Assembly: GCF_963259705.1 (NCBI RefSeq)
Contig: NC_081849.1
Coordinates: 64,501,965 to 64,565,964 of the forward strand
Reading direction: 5' to 3'
Length of the DNA stretch: 64,000 nt
From: Myotis daubentonii
Lineage: Eukaryota; Chordata; Mammalia; Chiroptera; Vespertilionidae
This document shows, in pieces, positions 11,901-24,722 of this stretch. Position numbers and translations under genes: made by a program. Numbering within the stretch: position 1 is the first letter of the stretch; each line of letters starts with the position of its first letter. A model generated the notes under the pieces. The model did no database searches. It was not told the DNA's origin and saw nothing but the letters and a program-made list of their open reading frames with translations.

Positions 11901-12732
11901 GCCTCTCCTAAATCCGAGCTGTCCTTCTCCACCCCTACCGGGCAGAGGGTGTATGGAGAAACAAAGGCGTGTCCTGGGGTCCAGCTCCTTCCATCCCGTG
12001 TGTGAGAAATGGCATTCTGCAACCCAGCACTGAACAAAGTGGCCTGAAGCATCATCAATAAAATGGCAGCGCATCTGCACACTCATTGATTTCCTTCTCC
12101 CAGCTGCTCCTGCTGCCCTGGTCAGCCCTAGCCCACCATCCCTCACCGGCAAACAGCAGCAATGGGGGGGAGCAGCGATTCTCTTTCTCCTTCACTCAGT
12201 GTCCACCCCCTCCAGGCAGTGTCGCCTGGGAGAGCAGCACTGGCCACCTTAACCTGCGTGGGCACTTCGGGACCCTCCCTCCGCCTGGGGCTCCGCTCCG
12301 GGTCTCAAGCCCCGCTGTAGTGGACAAAGCCACACTAGCACTGGAGGCTACCAGGCCCACCAATTAGCACCCAAGTGCCCCTTCCTTTACACCCTCCGAC
12401 ACTTTTCAGGGAATTAAACTCAGTCTGAGGCGCTACTGGGGATCTTTCAAATGGTTTCGGTTCTAAAGGAGAAACAAAGGAAGAGATGGGCTGAGGGTCC
12501 TGTCCCTGAACCAGGGTCTCCTCGCCTGACCTTTGTCTCTCACAGCCATAACTCACTCTAGATATGAACAATCAACGGAAATACCTTAAAATAAATTCCA
12601 TCCTCCTGGTGTGGCCTCGAGTCGCATCGGCTAGCTGGCCCAGAGCCGCTCCATGAGTGCTGAAAACTGCAACCCGCTAGGAGAGCACTCTCCGGAGAAG
12701 GGGAAGGAGAGGAGGAGGTGGGTGCGTGTGGT

Positions 12733-12748
12733 GGGGGGGGGGGGGGGG
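12733..12748. repeat. Poly-G tract (16 G)
   Basis: Sixteen consecutive G residues following GGTGCGTGTGGT; length-variable and quadruplex-prone. Confidence 0.85.
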
Positions 12749-13754
12749 AGCCTCTCTGTAGAGAATCTAGAAAACGTAATCACAGGCGAAGCCGCCCGGG
12801 TCTCAGCTCCAAATGCCACAATAATGTGCTGTATTATGTGCTCACGTGGTCATACGTCAACTTAAATCCTTTTATTTGAAATAGGGAATCACTGAAGGAA
12901 CTAGGTTTCCAAGCAGCACATTTAGCTTTGGGGGAGGGGAGGAGGGGGACCGTGACCAGCAGAAGGGAAGAGTTTTGTCTAGGGCAGTTAGTTGCTGGGG
13001 GCATCTGCCCCCCCCCCCCAACATGTGCCACACAAGGCCAGTTATCTCTCTTATATTTCTTTGCACTTGATACAAACATAAGAAAACAGCAATACTGTAC
13101 CCATTGTTAGAGACCATGTAACTTTCCTTACAGTTTTCCACTCACAGACCTGCCGAACCCAGCACACCCAAGCACTCTCGCCTCTCTGGCCAGTACATCA
13201 AAAGTCAAGGCCCAGGCCCTGTTTCCAGAAGAAAACCCAGTAATGGTTGGCCTAGTAGTCAGTTGACTCTCTCATGGCCTGCCATTGTATGGAATGTGCT
13301 AACACCCACGCCTTACACCACAGCCACTGTAGAAATGCAAAAGACCCATAATTACCTGACAAAAGGCTAAAGTCCAGTTGCTTTTGTTCTGCTGGATGGG
13401 AGCCCCGTAGGAAATAGGTACTTGGCTCTAGAGTGGTGGGTGGGTCAGAGTTTTGTAGAATCTGGAAGGACCCAGTGCCCCGGCCAAACCTGAACTTACA
13501 CTTTTCCTCAGTGCATAGCGGAATGATACATGAAATTATAGGCTTCTAATGATGAAAAACGTAAGGGGAAAGGATCTCATTGTCTTTGTAAGAAGAGAAA
13601 AAAAAATTCCTAGCATCCCTTGAATTAACTAACCTACTGCAAGGTAATCTGGGACCCTTTCTGTTCACCCTCCCCTAAGACAACTCTGTGTCCACCAGCA
13701 GAAAATGAACTGGACCAACTCTTCTTAGGAGTAACCTGGCTGAAATAAATAAGA

Positions 13755-13755
<1 letters not shown>

Positions 13756-13795
<40 letters not shown>
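13756..13795. repeat. (CA)n microsatellite
   Basis: About twenty uninterrupted CA units in noncoding sequence. Confidence 0.95.
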
Positions 13796-13797
<2 letters not shown>

Positions 13798-16139
13798 CCT
13801 GCCTTCTGCTTGGTGACAGTCTCCACTGATTTTAACATTTCACCCTCTCAGGAGCTAGCTAAAAACTTCCTCTTTTTGGATCTTAGTTTCTGAACTTGGG
13901 AATGCTCTGAGGTGGAGAGATCCTCATGTTATATTCTTTTGTTCCTGGAGAGCGGGTCTTCGGTTAGCTAGGCCTCTCTAAGCATGAGGACAAACTTGCA
14001 GCAGCTGCAGGAGGCTGTGCATGATTCTTCCCGCCCCTCCCCTCCTGGCCTGCAGGGGAACAGAGAGGCCTAGTGAGACTGTAAGGGCCTCAGGAAGGGG
14101 GCCTGCTTTTGAGGGTATCCAAATCAGAATGGCAATAAAAGGAGGAGACCTCACACCCCTTGGAAGGGAGCCTGCCCTAAGCTGGTGGCAGTATCAGTAT
14201 TCCAATGAGGTTCAGCCTGTAGTACAGCTAGGAGAGAACCTCTATGTCACCTTTCCCAGCTCTGACCTACGCCACAAAATGGAAAGTATGCATCTCACAT
14301 GAAAACCTGCTCTCTCAGGTTTGGGGGTGGTGGACAGGACCAAAAGCTGGTTTCCACAAAGCACTCCCCAAGGACTCAGACCAGAAACACACTGTCCTCT
14401 GCTCCTCTTACCCATCACACCCAAATATTTTACACTGAGCTCTCCTGATAGCCTAGACAGAACCTGGAAGTACTGCCTAGTTGTTGGTAAACTCCACTCT
14501 CCCCAACCAAAGTTTCTGCAGGGGCTTCAACTCAATGATGAGAAGGGGCCCCCTTCAGAACTTGCAGAACCGTCTGGAGCAAACTGAAATTCCCAAGGCC
14601 ATAAATCAATGGGAGAAGTGTTTGGTGGTGCTTCAGAGAAATGCCTTAACACCAGCAAGGCCCAGAGGCAACTCAGCTCCAGCCAGGAGCCTCCATGCCG
14701 CTATTAACAGCCCAGTTAATGCTCCAACTGCTGTTTAACAATTAACATTACTGACCTGGGGTAGGATACAGTGATTTTGTGGGTTATAAAGGAACATATC
14801 TGAGGAAGTCTCAAGAAATTTAACTTTTGAGGTGAAAACAGCTTCCCCAAGAGAGAGCTTGGGCTGGGCAAGCCACCAGAGAACCCGCAGCTGAGAGTCC
14901 TCCTTCCCCACTCTGAAATCTGCTTTCCTGGAGCAAGGCTATGGGCCATTTAAACTCCCATTCCAGAGACCAAGAGCGAAGATGCTCAAGTATCTAGAGG
15001 TCCAGCTGCCAGTACCGCTCCATTCGCTCTCTCAGGCCCTAACCTGGCAAGCCTGGGCTGGGGACACATGCCCTGGATCCAGGCCACCAGAGCCAAAATA
15101 GGCAGAAAGTTGTCTAGGAAGGAGCAGGTGACTCAGGATGCAGAGCTTTAGTCAATATTTGCAAGGCTGTTGGCAGATTAGATATATCTGTATTCAAACA
15201 CTGCAATCTGATTTCTCTGTCAAAAATACACTTAACATGTTTCTCCCTTTAGTTAACTCTAGTGGTTTTTCTACTCAGAGTCAGGTTAGGCCCTCTTAGC
15301 CCACTTTTCTTTGGTGGAGGTTATAGATCATTATTTAACATGAGATATTTCCTGTGGGTGCAACTGCACTACAAATGGGCTCCAAGTTCTCTGGACACAC
15401 ACGAATGTGTATATCACTTTATACACATGGTCTCAAACTCCTGCAACTGTTTATACACGCAATGATAGTGTTGTGTGCAGAGATGCAAATCAAATGTTCA
15501 CACTGAGTGGCAAATTCCTGAAATGCTCTGTCTATACTTGATATAAATAGACATACAGTAGCTGAGAAAGTAACCCAACTTTACTATTGCTCTGTTTACT
15601 TCCTAGCTAATAAAATAAGAATTGTGTCTAAAACACCATATCAGCCGTAGAGCATCTCCAACAGCATGTTGCAATAAATTAGCAACCTAGTCTCTATTTG
15701 GGGAGAAAATTTTAGGGAAGACTGAGGCCTAGGGAATAGAAAACAAAATCTCAGAAAACTTTTTAAAACAAGTAATTCCTCAAAGAACAAAGCAAACCCA
15801 TTCCTTCATACCAAGCTTCGGGAAGCTATTCCAGCAGCCCCTCCCCCAAATAGGCACGAAATTTATGGATCTTTTACAAGGTAATAAACCACAGTAATTA
15901 CCTCCCTGCATCCCAAACTAAGAGAACAAATTAAGCCAGAACTGGAAAAGAATTTTAAAGAGTTTTCCCTTGTTCCAAAGAGGAAAATAAAACGCTGAGA
16001 TAGAAAACCTGTGCTTTTCCTGTAGGAAGAACAGCAGGTCAGCCTGGCTAAAGGAACCTGCGACAGTCTATACTTTGGAAATAAAGCAACTTCCCTCTCG
16101 CCAAGGAAAAGCAAAAGGACCAGAGACGCTGCGAGGCGG

Positions 16140-17100
16140 TGAGCCCAGTTTCCTCCATGCAGAGCTGGATTAACCACAATTTCCGAACTCACAGTCTCCG
16201 CGCCGCGCCGCCAACAGTGGACAAGTAGCGCGGCCCACGCAGCGGCCACCGCCTCCGTGGCCTCTACTGGCTTTTGCCCTGCTGTTCCATGTAGCGATTT
16301 GTTTGGAACTTGCTGGAAGAAACAAATACATCCTTCTCACACCCCCGCCCCCCAAGCACATACATCTTTGGTCTCTGCGACCCACCGCGCTTTCTGCAGA
16401 ACGCCGGCTTTTGCGGGCTCTTTGTCTGCCTGAAGCCTTGCATTCGCGGAACTCGAGCTGAAAATAACCCAGCTCCAAAACTCTTCCGAAGTTAAATATT
16501 GACCAGAGCCTCCTTCCCAGGCTGCAGCTGCCTGGGAGAGCAAACTCCCGCCAGAGGCCCGTGCAAAGCCCCAAGCGGTGACGAGTGTGGGCGCAGCGCT
16601 TACCTCCAAAGATATTTAAGACTGAACCCCGAATTGTCTCCAACTCCGGAGCGCTCAGGGAATCGCCTTTTCCGGTGTCCGGGCGCTCTGCGGATAAATA
16701 AACAGCAGAGGGTGAACGGTGGCTGCGAAGGAAGGGAGTCGGAGGACCGGAGTTGGAAGCGCGGCCGTTCCGGGCGCCAGGGTGGCCCCCGGGGTGACGC
16801 GGACACGGAGGAGTCGCCAGGGCATTCGTCCATGCGGCACACTCATTGCTCGAAAGGTTCCCGTCTACAAATGGCCTGAAGATGGTGATTTATTTTTGTA
16901 AAATAAATACATACTCCATCTCCGCACCCACACTCTTCCTTTTCTTTCTTTATATAGGGGGCGGGCAGGGGGAAGGGGAAGAAAATGGACGAGGCGGAGC
17001 GAGATGGGAAGGTGGAAGGGGCTTTGCCGCGGGAGCCTGCGCTGCTCCGAGAGCTCCTCACGCACCTCAACTTGGGGAATGTGAATGCGCGCTTTATTTT
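16140..17100 (-). promoter_or_regulatory. CpG-rich block with minus-strand splice donor
   Basis: A GC/CpG-enriched segment. The minus strand reads TTTGGAG|GTAAGC (last exon base 16604), a near-perfect donor. It resembles another noncoding 5' exon of a HOXA3 transcript starting between HOXA3 and HOXA4. No start site is visible, so this is an inference from the donor and base composition. Confidence 0.35.
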
Positions 17101-18094
17101 CTTTTGCTAACAAAGGGAAGCCTTGTCTGGGAGCGTTCAATCACAGACTCTCCCGAAACCTCGCTAATAGTGTTCATTTCTGTTTGGCGCGAAATCAAAC
17201 TCCAGCTCAGCCCATAGGCCACGGGCAGCCTTGAGAGGTTTTGTATTTTGGTTCATTCAAGCCCTGGGCGGGTCACTTCTCTGCCCCAGTGGGCTGCCCA
17301 GTCCCTCACAGCAGGCCAGCTATGGCTGCTGGAAATAGGGGGAAACTGGGAAGGATGTGGGCTGGGACAATACCCAATCGAGGGGCCCTATCCAGCCTCA
17401 CCTTGCACAGTGGAGACAAGCTCCTAGATGCCCTAATTCTGCCACCACCGTGTCCCTCAAGATATCTGCAACCCCTCTCTTGCTCTCTAGCTAGCAAAAG
17501 GTCAGCCAACTTGAGGGGTGTGGGGAAGACGCTGGGGAAGAGGCGAGAATCGTCCTAGTCAATGAGCTCTGGCTTGGAGAACTTCTCCGCTGGGCTGGCA
17601 CTCTGCCAAGTGGATTGCTTCCACAGCCCTGTCCCTGCCCCACTACCCCTTCACCCAAACCCGCATAGCCTCCCACACTCTGGCCTGCCCCAAACCAGCC
17701 CTCAATGGCTGTCTGGCATCCATGCAATCCTGCTGATAGTACCAGGAGCAGCTACCAAATACCTGACAGGTCCCCTGACCCCCACCCAGGCTTCCCAGCC
17801 CCCTAGCACACTGAACAAGTGGCCGCACACCTGAAGCTGGCTGCCCTCAGCCACCACCGCCCAACCCGCCGCCCCCACCCTCCACCAGGCACTGGGGACT
17901 CAGAACCCATGCTGGGCCCCTTTCTCTTGTTCAAACTCGCCCTCTGTCTCCCCCAAGGCAGTGCCCCTGTGGCCTTGGAGCTCCTGGCATGACCCTGAGT
18001 GAGGTGGAGCTTTGCCATACAGCACGTTGCCACTCAACTTCATCCCAGAAAGATCTGCTATGCCACCATCTGCCAAGCCACCCCCACTCGGCGA

Positions 18095-18790
18095 CGCTTA
18101 GGAGTATTGTAATTATTATGGTTATTATTATTGTTGCTATTTCCTTATCCCCAAGTCAAATATTCATGACTGCTGTTCCCCATAAATCGTTCGGGCTAAT
18201 GAGTCACAAAGAGATGTTGCCCAGGTCTCTCCCTTGCAATGGCCGCCGCCGCTGCTGTGGCCTCTCTCGGTGGTGTTTTTGGCGCTCGCTTGCTCCCTGG
18301 CTCGCTAGCCCCGGCGCGGGTGATTTATGAACACCGGGAAAATTGAACAAAGCCGCGCGCCTGTCCTGTGGTATCTCTGCAGCCTTCCCCGGTGTGAATC
18401 AGAACATTACCAACTGTCTGCGCATCCGTCCCACTTCATCACCAAAGCCAGGCTACCACCGCAGAAAACCCGAGCTCCAACTCACATTTCCCCGGCCGCG
18501 GTGCACTCCCAGGACTCGCAGAAACCCTGCAGAAAGAGCTCCCAGACCCAGCATGGGCCCGCCAGCTGGGTCCTCCCCGTGAAGGGCTCTCTCTGACCCT
18601 CCTGAAGGAGTTAAAAGCCTTTAGAAATAAATCTGACGGTGTGTGTTTTAAAAAATCAAATAGGAAGTTGGGGGTCTTACTTCTGAGAGAGTCATTCCTA
18701 GTGAGGCCCTGCTGACTCCATCCATTCTTGACGATCGGCATTAATTATTTAATGAGTCACGTGACCCCCCAGGATTACAATTTCAATTTC
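18095..18790. promoter_or_regulatory. Candidate HOX-cluster enhancer or distal promoter block
   Basis: The block combines several homeodomain and CDX-type motifs: TATTCATGAC, CCATAAATC, TAATGAGTCAC and ATTAATTATTTAATGAG. A TGAGTCACGTGAC element at 18753-18765 contains an E-box (18758-18763). TGCTGACTC at 18709-18717 resembles a Maf half-site; MAFB regulates HOXA3 in the hindbrain, but I cannot tie this block to that enhancer. Confidence 0.35.
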
Positions 18791-19222
18791 TCCCTGGAAC
18801 AGGCCTTATACCTTTATCTGCTGCCACCAGGGTCCTTGGTTGGCTTTTTAGTTCCCAGACCTCCAGAATGCAGACCCCCTTGCGCAGCTCTGGGGCAAGG
18901 GAACCCCCATGGAAATTCCAGGGCAAGCATAGCAGAATGAGTCAGTCTGGAACTATGAGAATTGTAGACAGTGGGGTGTCCACTGCTCTCCCAGGCACCC
19001 TGACCCTGACATCTGTCACCTCCTGAGCTCAGAGGTCAGCCCACCTATCTCAGCACCCTTCTAACCTGGAGAAGCACACCTGTGGCCCTTCATGTCCAGT
19101 GTGAACCCGGACTCATTGGCCACCTGCCAAGGAAAGATGCCTGTGCACTTACCCCTATCCAAGGTGGGACCAAATCTATAACTCATTAACATAAAGAAAA
19201 ATGGGAGGGGGAGCATTTAGCT

Positions 19223-19259
19223 GCCTCAGTTTCCTCATCATCAGTAAACTAAGATGGGA
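19223..19259 (+). mobile_element. MIR SINE fragment (ancient)
   Basis: GCCTCAGTTTCCTCATC followed by AGTAAACTAAGATGGGA matches the well-known MIR segment CTCAGTTTCCTCATCTGTAAAATGGG with a small insertion. Recognised by eye. Confidence 0.6.
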
Positions 19260-22200
19260 CCAAAATGGCCTCCAGATCTCTTTTTCCTAAGATATTCTTT
19301 CAATCTGGGATCTCTTTTACCCCCAGAAATCAATTCCAGAGAGACTGGGGCTGACCTGAAAGGGGGCAGGGGTTACTCCATAGGTTTGGGGCCTTGAGAA
19401 TAAGACTTGACAGAGTTCCAAGACAGAAATTTCAGATGAGAATATTTCACAACAGCCCCGGCAGCCTCCTAGGTGCTATCAAAGAGTTAGAACACAGGTC
19501 TCTCTTCTTCCTCCTATTTTTTCCAGCCCATACTCTTTGAGAGAGGAAGCAGTGTTAGTCTTGGGTCCGTATATAATACAGAGAGGAGCAACCACTGGAG
19601 GGGCAGGGGTTGGGCAGGGTGAGCCTGTGCGCTCCAATAGAGGACCTCACCTGGGCTAGGGATGCAGAGAGTGTCACGAACAGCTTTTTGCTTGCACAGA
19701 ATCCACTCATTCAAATGGGAAGCCCCAGGTCTCTGTTTGCTACATTGATTCTGAGTTTTTTCTTTCTTTCCATTCTAAAGAATGGTTGATCTGTTTCCAT
19801 GTTAAACTGCTGGAGGGAAGGCAGTGGTGGGTGAGAACAGCACAGTTTGGTAGCTTAGGGAAGCAGGGAGAGAGGGGAGGAGGCTTGGTGATACCCACCC
19901 CATGGGGAGGGGCTGAGAGGTGGGGGAGGATGTGGACACCCTGTGACAACTGAATATAAAGTCAGAGATGCTGTGCAGAGGGCCCACTCCCCATATATCT
20001 AGGTAATCTTCCCATGAGCTCCATCCTGGGTATTAAGTACTCTACTCTGCCTGTCACAGTTGAATTCCTGCTGTAATAAAACACCGGGTATATCGTAGAT
20101 TTCAGCAAAACTAGGAAAGAGAGCCTGCAAAGTGCCATTTTTCTTCAGGGGGGAGACTCTTAAGTACTTAATTCAAACTGTGACCATTAAAGTGTCTCCT
20201 ATCCGATTTAGGTTGATTTCAGATGTTGACAAAACTTTTATCTCTCCAGAGTCATGCACAGCTTGGCTATGTGACTAAAGCAGATGAGTGTGTGTTAGAG
20301 GGAAGGAGAGAGAAAGAGAGAAAGGAAAGAAGAGGAGAGCCTGTGTAAGGGTCATTTTGGCAGCAGAAGTATAGAGCTCACACAAAATACTACTGTCTTT
20401 AAAGGTCAAGGGTTTGAGGGGCCAATAGAGTTTGCTTTAAAAAAAACAACAATTAATGAGATAGAAAATTTGTCCTCTGGGTGAACTCTTATGGTTGCCC
20501 TAGCAAAGGGCAGACAATGCACGATTTTGAAGCACAAAGTGGGATTTTCTAAGCTGTTATAACAAGCTCCTTTAAAAGACCAAATCTGAAACAGGCAAAA
20601 CACTAAAGAAATGGCACAATCATCTGGATTATTTGGGAGCATTTTGACTTGGTAAAACTTACCAATACCTTAATAATCAACACAATTTGGGTAAAAATTC
20701 CATTTTGCATTGGAATATAAACACACACACACACATCTCCATCCTTTCTCTTCATTATCCCTTTTAGCTCCATACAACTGCCTCTAGTATGTAGCTAATT
20801 AAAGCTCTCATCCCCTTCCTCTACTACAAAGGAGAAATATAAGAATTTACCTTAATTGATGACAATCTGCCATGTGAGGTTTTGCAGCTTGACACTCAAT
20901 TTCCACCAAGAGTCTAGGCATTTTTTGAGCAGACAGGCAAGATGCTGCGTCTTTGCCCGAGACCACGTTATTTGCAAGAAGATCCCTTGCTTCTCCACAG
21001 ACTTTTCCCAGAGAATGCCTTTCAGAATTGCTGTTGAATTACAAAGAAGTATTTATTGTATGAGGTGATTAATGATTCCTGGGAAAATTGCTATTTTCAG
21101 CGTGATTTAATTTCGTTTTACAAGTGCGTGTAGTAGAGGAAGGGTTAATAAGTCTCTGCAGCAGATGCAGTGACTCTAGAGATCCCTGGCACTCATTCAC
21201 ACCTTATAAAATGCACTTTATGCCAGGTTTGGCCTGCCTGGGGTAGGCGGGCACTTGTTTGCCCCTGAGTTTTCTTGGGGAGAGATGGAGGCCCCTCTGA
21301 GACTGGGATCCATCACTTCCCTCTCAGATCTGGTTTGGTCATAGGTAGACAGCAGCTCGCCCCTGCCTGTATTACACACAGGCAGTAGAGTAACAGCACT
21401 GACCACTAGCCCAGGGTTCACCACTGAGGGGAAAATGTGTTTAAAACTCCTCCGTTATTGCAGAGGTAGGTGAGCGCCCCCTCCCATCTCTGCTAAAATT
21501 ATTACATGAACTAAACATTGCCCTCAGTCAAGGCCAAGTGACAATGCTAATAATTCTAATATTCTGGGGCTAGTGTGTGTTGTTGTGGGGTTTTTTTGTA
21601 TCTTGTCCCTTCAGTGACAACCAAGTCCAAATTCTCTTGACTGATTAGTAAATCAGTAAACAAATGCTAGAGTTATGGAGATTGTGAAGCAGATTTTATT
21701 TTCAACCTTTTAAATCTAGGTCTCTAGGTTGGGCAGAAAAATCTGGGAGCATTTGAGGCAAGTGACCCTAGTTCAGAGTTTGGCTTTCTTCCAGTGTTGA
21801 ATACTCCCAGGTCTACCTTGCTTTGGGGTGCAATTTAGGGTGTCATTAAGCCTTTTATTTCCTCAGAAGAAACTCTGGAGGGTATACTGGGAAAATCCAG
21901 TTTACTTTAAAATTTCTTGCTTCAAAAAAGAAAGAACATAAGAAAGAAGCAAACAAATAAAAATTCCCAAGCTATGGTTAGCGAAGAGAGCCTTCAAAAC
22001 AGCAAAGAAACAAAAAGCAACCTCAACCCTTTACACAAACTATTTTTCATCTCCAGGGAAACAGGCAGATGAAGTGCGAAGGTGCCATAAATACCAGAGG
22101 GACCACTGCTTTCCAAGTGTGCTCAGAGTTCAGCCAGCAGAGCAGCTGCAGCAACTCCTGGGCCCGCAGCACTGCACGGTTTCACCTTTCATTGCACAGA

Positions 22201-22514
22201 AGGACACGTTTCTGTGCCGTACAGAGACTTGAAGCCTGACAGCCTGGCCAAGTTTGGGAAGAAGAAGGAGCCCTCTCAGAGCTCAAGAGCCTTCATGCCC
22301 TTTGGAGCTTTTCCCACCGTGGGTCAAACTTGACAAGAGTTCAGCTCAAGTTGAACACACTCACACATTACATGAGCAGTCAGAATCCAAGTGAACACAA
22401 CTCAAGCCATCTACAAGATTTCCTCCTGGGCAAGGTCAAGCACTTCAATCCAGAGCACTTTTTTTTTTTTAAATTAAAAGTAGGAAACACACAAATGTGT
22501 TTTAGAACTTTAAT

Positions 22515-23205
22515 GTTTTTTGAAACAGAGTTTATTCTCAGCAAGGCTTTCTATATAGCCATACCACCGTGTGTACAGTTGGACATGGGTCTAAATGCAC
22601 TCCCCTCTCCCCAAAGATTGTGCCTCAGAATAAGACAACAATATCTCTACAACAATATTTTAAATAAATTCAAGGAAGGGAAACTATTGTGTCACATCTA
22701 CCATCGAGGTCTATACATTTGGAGAATTAAATAATCCTGTGAGGTCCACAGTGTCTACTCATGTAGTATTCAGTTCAAGACAAGCTTGTATGAGCTGCCT
22801 TAATGAGGGAGGGGAGACAAGGAAGGTAGGAAAGGGTCTGTTTTCTTCTGTTTGCAACAAATATACATACACAGGTCCTTCCGGCCGTCTCAAAAGTATG
22901 TGATGCCAAGTGGTCCTTCTCAGGTACCCAACCCTGGCAGCCTTCCTTAGGCCGGCAGGTTGCTCCACCAGCCAGCATCCTGGCCACTGGCCTCTCTTGG
23001 GTGGCAACCAGCACACACTCTTACCAGGAGAATGTCCTCTTCTTTGTATTACACTTTTCATCAAGTTGTGTTTTGTTTTGGGGTCTGCTGTGGTCCCGAC
23101 AGATGGACGGACGGACGGACGGACAGGGAGGGGTGGATGGGGAAAGGGGCAGAAGAGAGGAGAAACGCAGAGGAGGGAAAGAAACGGGTCTCGATCTCCA
23201 GGAGA
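22515..23205 (-). other. HOXA4: HOXA4 3' untranslated region
   Basis: Sequence between the HOXA4 stop and its polyadenylation signal, about 670-690 nt, consistent with mammalian HOXA4. It contains a short (GACG)n run at about 23104-23126. No miR-196 8-mer was found. Confidence 0.6.
22531..22536 (-). terminator. HOXA4: HOXA4 polyadenylation signal
   Basis: TTTATT on plus gives AATAAA on minus, about 670 nt after the HOXA4 stop. Cleavage would fall near 22515. Confidence 0.6.
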
Positions 23206-23576
23206 TTATATGGAGGAGGGGATGGGCGTGGAGGCACCCTGGTGGGGGTGGGGGTGCGGGTGCGGGTGCGGGTTTGGGTGGGGGCTCTGAGTCTGTGCTT
23301 TCCCCGGCGGGCCTGCGGAGGAGGAGGCCGAGGCCGAGTTGGAGGACCGCATCTTAGTGTTGGGCAGTTTGTGATCTTTCTTCCACTTCATCCTCCGGTT
23401 CTGAAACCAGATCTTGACCTGCCGCTCGGACAGGCAGAGCGCGTGGGCGATCTCGATGCGGCGGCGCCGGGTCAGGTAGCGGTTAAAGTGGAACTCCTTC
23501 TCCAGCTCCAGCACCTGCTGCCGGGTGTAGGCGGTCCGGGAGCGCTTGGGCTCCCCTCCGTGATACCCGGGGTTCA
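23206..23576 (-). CDS. HOXA4: HOXA4 coding exon 2 (homeodomain and C-terminus)
   Basis: Second coding exon of HOXA4. The acceptor CTCTCAG is followed by TG, completing a split Val codon, then [20 protein letters not shown]. It adds 122 residues and ends at TGA, for a 324-residue protein (human is 320). The homeodomain covers about residues 211-271, with recognition helix core [16 protein letters not shown]. The C-terminal tail has an expanded Pro-His repeat ([14 protein letters not shown]) that appears longer than the human version, then ends [12 protein letters not shown]4 is a nuclear transcription factor in hindbrain, spinal cord and cervical patterning. Confidence 0.97.
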
Positions 23577-24118
23577 CTGAGAGCCCAGAACCCCGAGGGG
23601 GGAGCCGGCCGAGGCGGAGGGAGTGGAAGGAGCGGGGAAGGAGGAGGAGAGAGAAGGTGGGATGGGGAAGAGCAAGGGGACATCATCATTATATAATAAC
23701 CTGACACCAAGTTCACGCAAGATACATAAAACGGCACCGAAAGTGTTTCACGGGCTATTGACCACGGGGGACACCCGGGAGCCATCGGAACGGAGCTGGG
23801 CCTCGGGCTGCGGAGAAGCTTCAAAGACACATGGCCCGAAGCCGCTGCCAGGGCCGCGGAATTTATGGGGGCGGTAATTGCGGCCCTAGCCGCGCGGCGT
23901 CTCGTAAATCTCCCCATAAAGGGGCCCCGGGTACAAAAGGGTTCCCACACTGGGCCCGGGCTGCGGGCGCGCGCACCCGCACCCACTGCAGCTGGGCCGC
24001 CGGGGCTCCCCTCCCGGCCCGGCCCTGCCCTGCCCTGCCCTGCCCCTGCCCCTGCCCCGGGGCCTCGCCTCGGACCCCGGCCCAGACCCTCCCGCGCCTC
24101 CCCAGCGGCGCCACGTAC
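23577..24118 (-). other. HOXA4: HOXA4 intron
   Basis: A 542-bp phase-1 intron with donor G|GTACGT and a CAG acceptor. Its 5' part is GC-rich and carries a CCCTG/CCCCTG tandem tract at 24023-24058. An antisense open frame through it is a GC-composition artefact. Confidence 0.9.
24023..24058. repeat. (CCCTG)n short tandem repeat
   Basis: Four CCCTG units, then two CCCCTG-type units, within the HOXA4 intron. Confidence 0.8.
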
Positions 24119-24722
24119 CGGCGCTGACATGGATCTTCTTCATCCAGGGGTACACCACGGGCTCCTTGCCCTTCAGGCCCGGCGGGCTCTTGTCGGCCAG
24201 GAGCAGCGGGCACGCGGGGGCGCTGCCCCCTGTCGGGACGCCCGGGGTGGCGGGCGCCGCCTCGCAGCGCCGCGGGGGCGCCGGGGGAGGCGGCGGGGGC
24301 TGCCGCCCGGGAGGCAGGACGTGGCTCGCGTGCAGGCCGTGCGCGGGGCCCTTGGCGTGCGCGGGGGGCTGCTCGGGCTGCGGGGGCCGCCCGGGGCTGG
24401 CGCTAGCGCGGTAGCCATAAGGGTAGGCGGCGTCGGCGGCCCCGGGCACGGGGTAGAGCGCGGCCGCGGGGTAGGAGGGCTCGCGGGCGGCCCGCGGCGC
24501 GTAGTAGGAGGCGGGGGGCTCGCGGCCGCCGCCCTCGTGGGGGAGCTGGGGCTGCGGCGGCGGCAGGTGCTGGGCCGCGGGCGCGGGGGGCTGCTGGTAG
24601 CTGGAGCCCCCGCCCGGGCCGCCGTCTCCGCCGCCCGGGCCGCTGTGCTGCGCGTACTCCTCGAAGGGAGGGAACTTGGGCTCGATGTAGTTGGAGTTTA
24701 TCAAAAACGAGCTCATGGTCAT
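24119..24722 (-). CDS. HOXA4: HOXA4 coding exon 1 (N-terminus and hexapeptide)
   Basis: First coding exon: 201 codons plus one base, ending GTC AGC GCC G|GTACGT. The start at 24722 gives MTMSSFLINSNYIEPKF, diagnostic of group 4. A second in-frame ATG lies two codons later. The middle is Gly-, Pro- and Ala-rich, including a RQPPPPPPAPPRR run. The PBX-binding motif YPWM is at about residues 191-194. The exon lies in a large CpG island covering about 23.4-25.5 kb, and the open frame continues upstream of the start only because of GC content. Confidence 0.97.

Larger units (their letters stand above)
8901..16139. other. HOXA3-HOXA4 noncoding interval, part 1
   Basis: No protein-coding gene recognised. 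It contains a duplicated 10-mer (11174-11183 and 11196-11205) in an AT-rich block at 11140-11280, a 16-base G run, and a (CA)n tract. CDX/HOX-like TTTATG/CATAAA motifs occur at 9770-9800 and 11160-11210. Human annotation places the HOXA-AS2 lncRNA and HOXA3 5' introns in this interval, but I cannot define exons for either. Confidence 0.45.
17101..22514. other. HOXA3-HOXA4 noncoding interval, part 2
   Basis: No coding gene recognised. It includes AT-rich candidate regulatory blocks at 18100-18220 and 18700-18790, a MIR-like fragment at 19223-19259, and a GA-rich tract near 20300-20330. The remaining sequence shows nothing I can identify. Confidence 0.45.

Noticed and set aside
16253..16275. 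CTCF site (GGCCTCTACTGG)
   Set aside because: One core mismatch and poor flanks, with no known boundary here; too weak to list.
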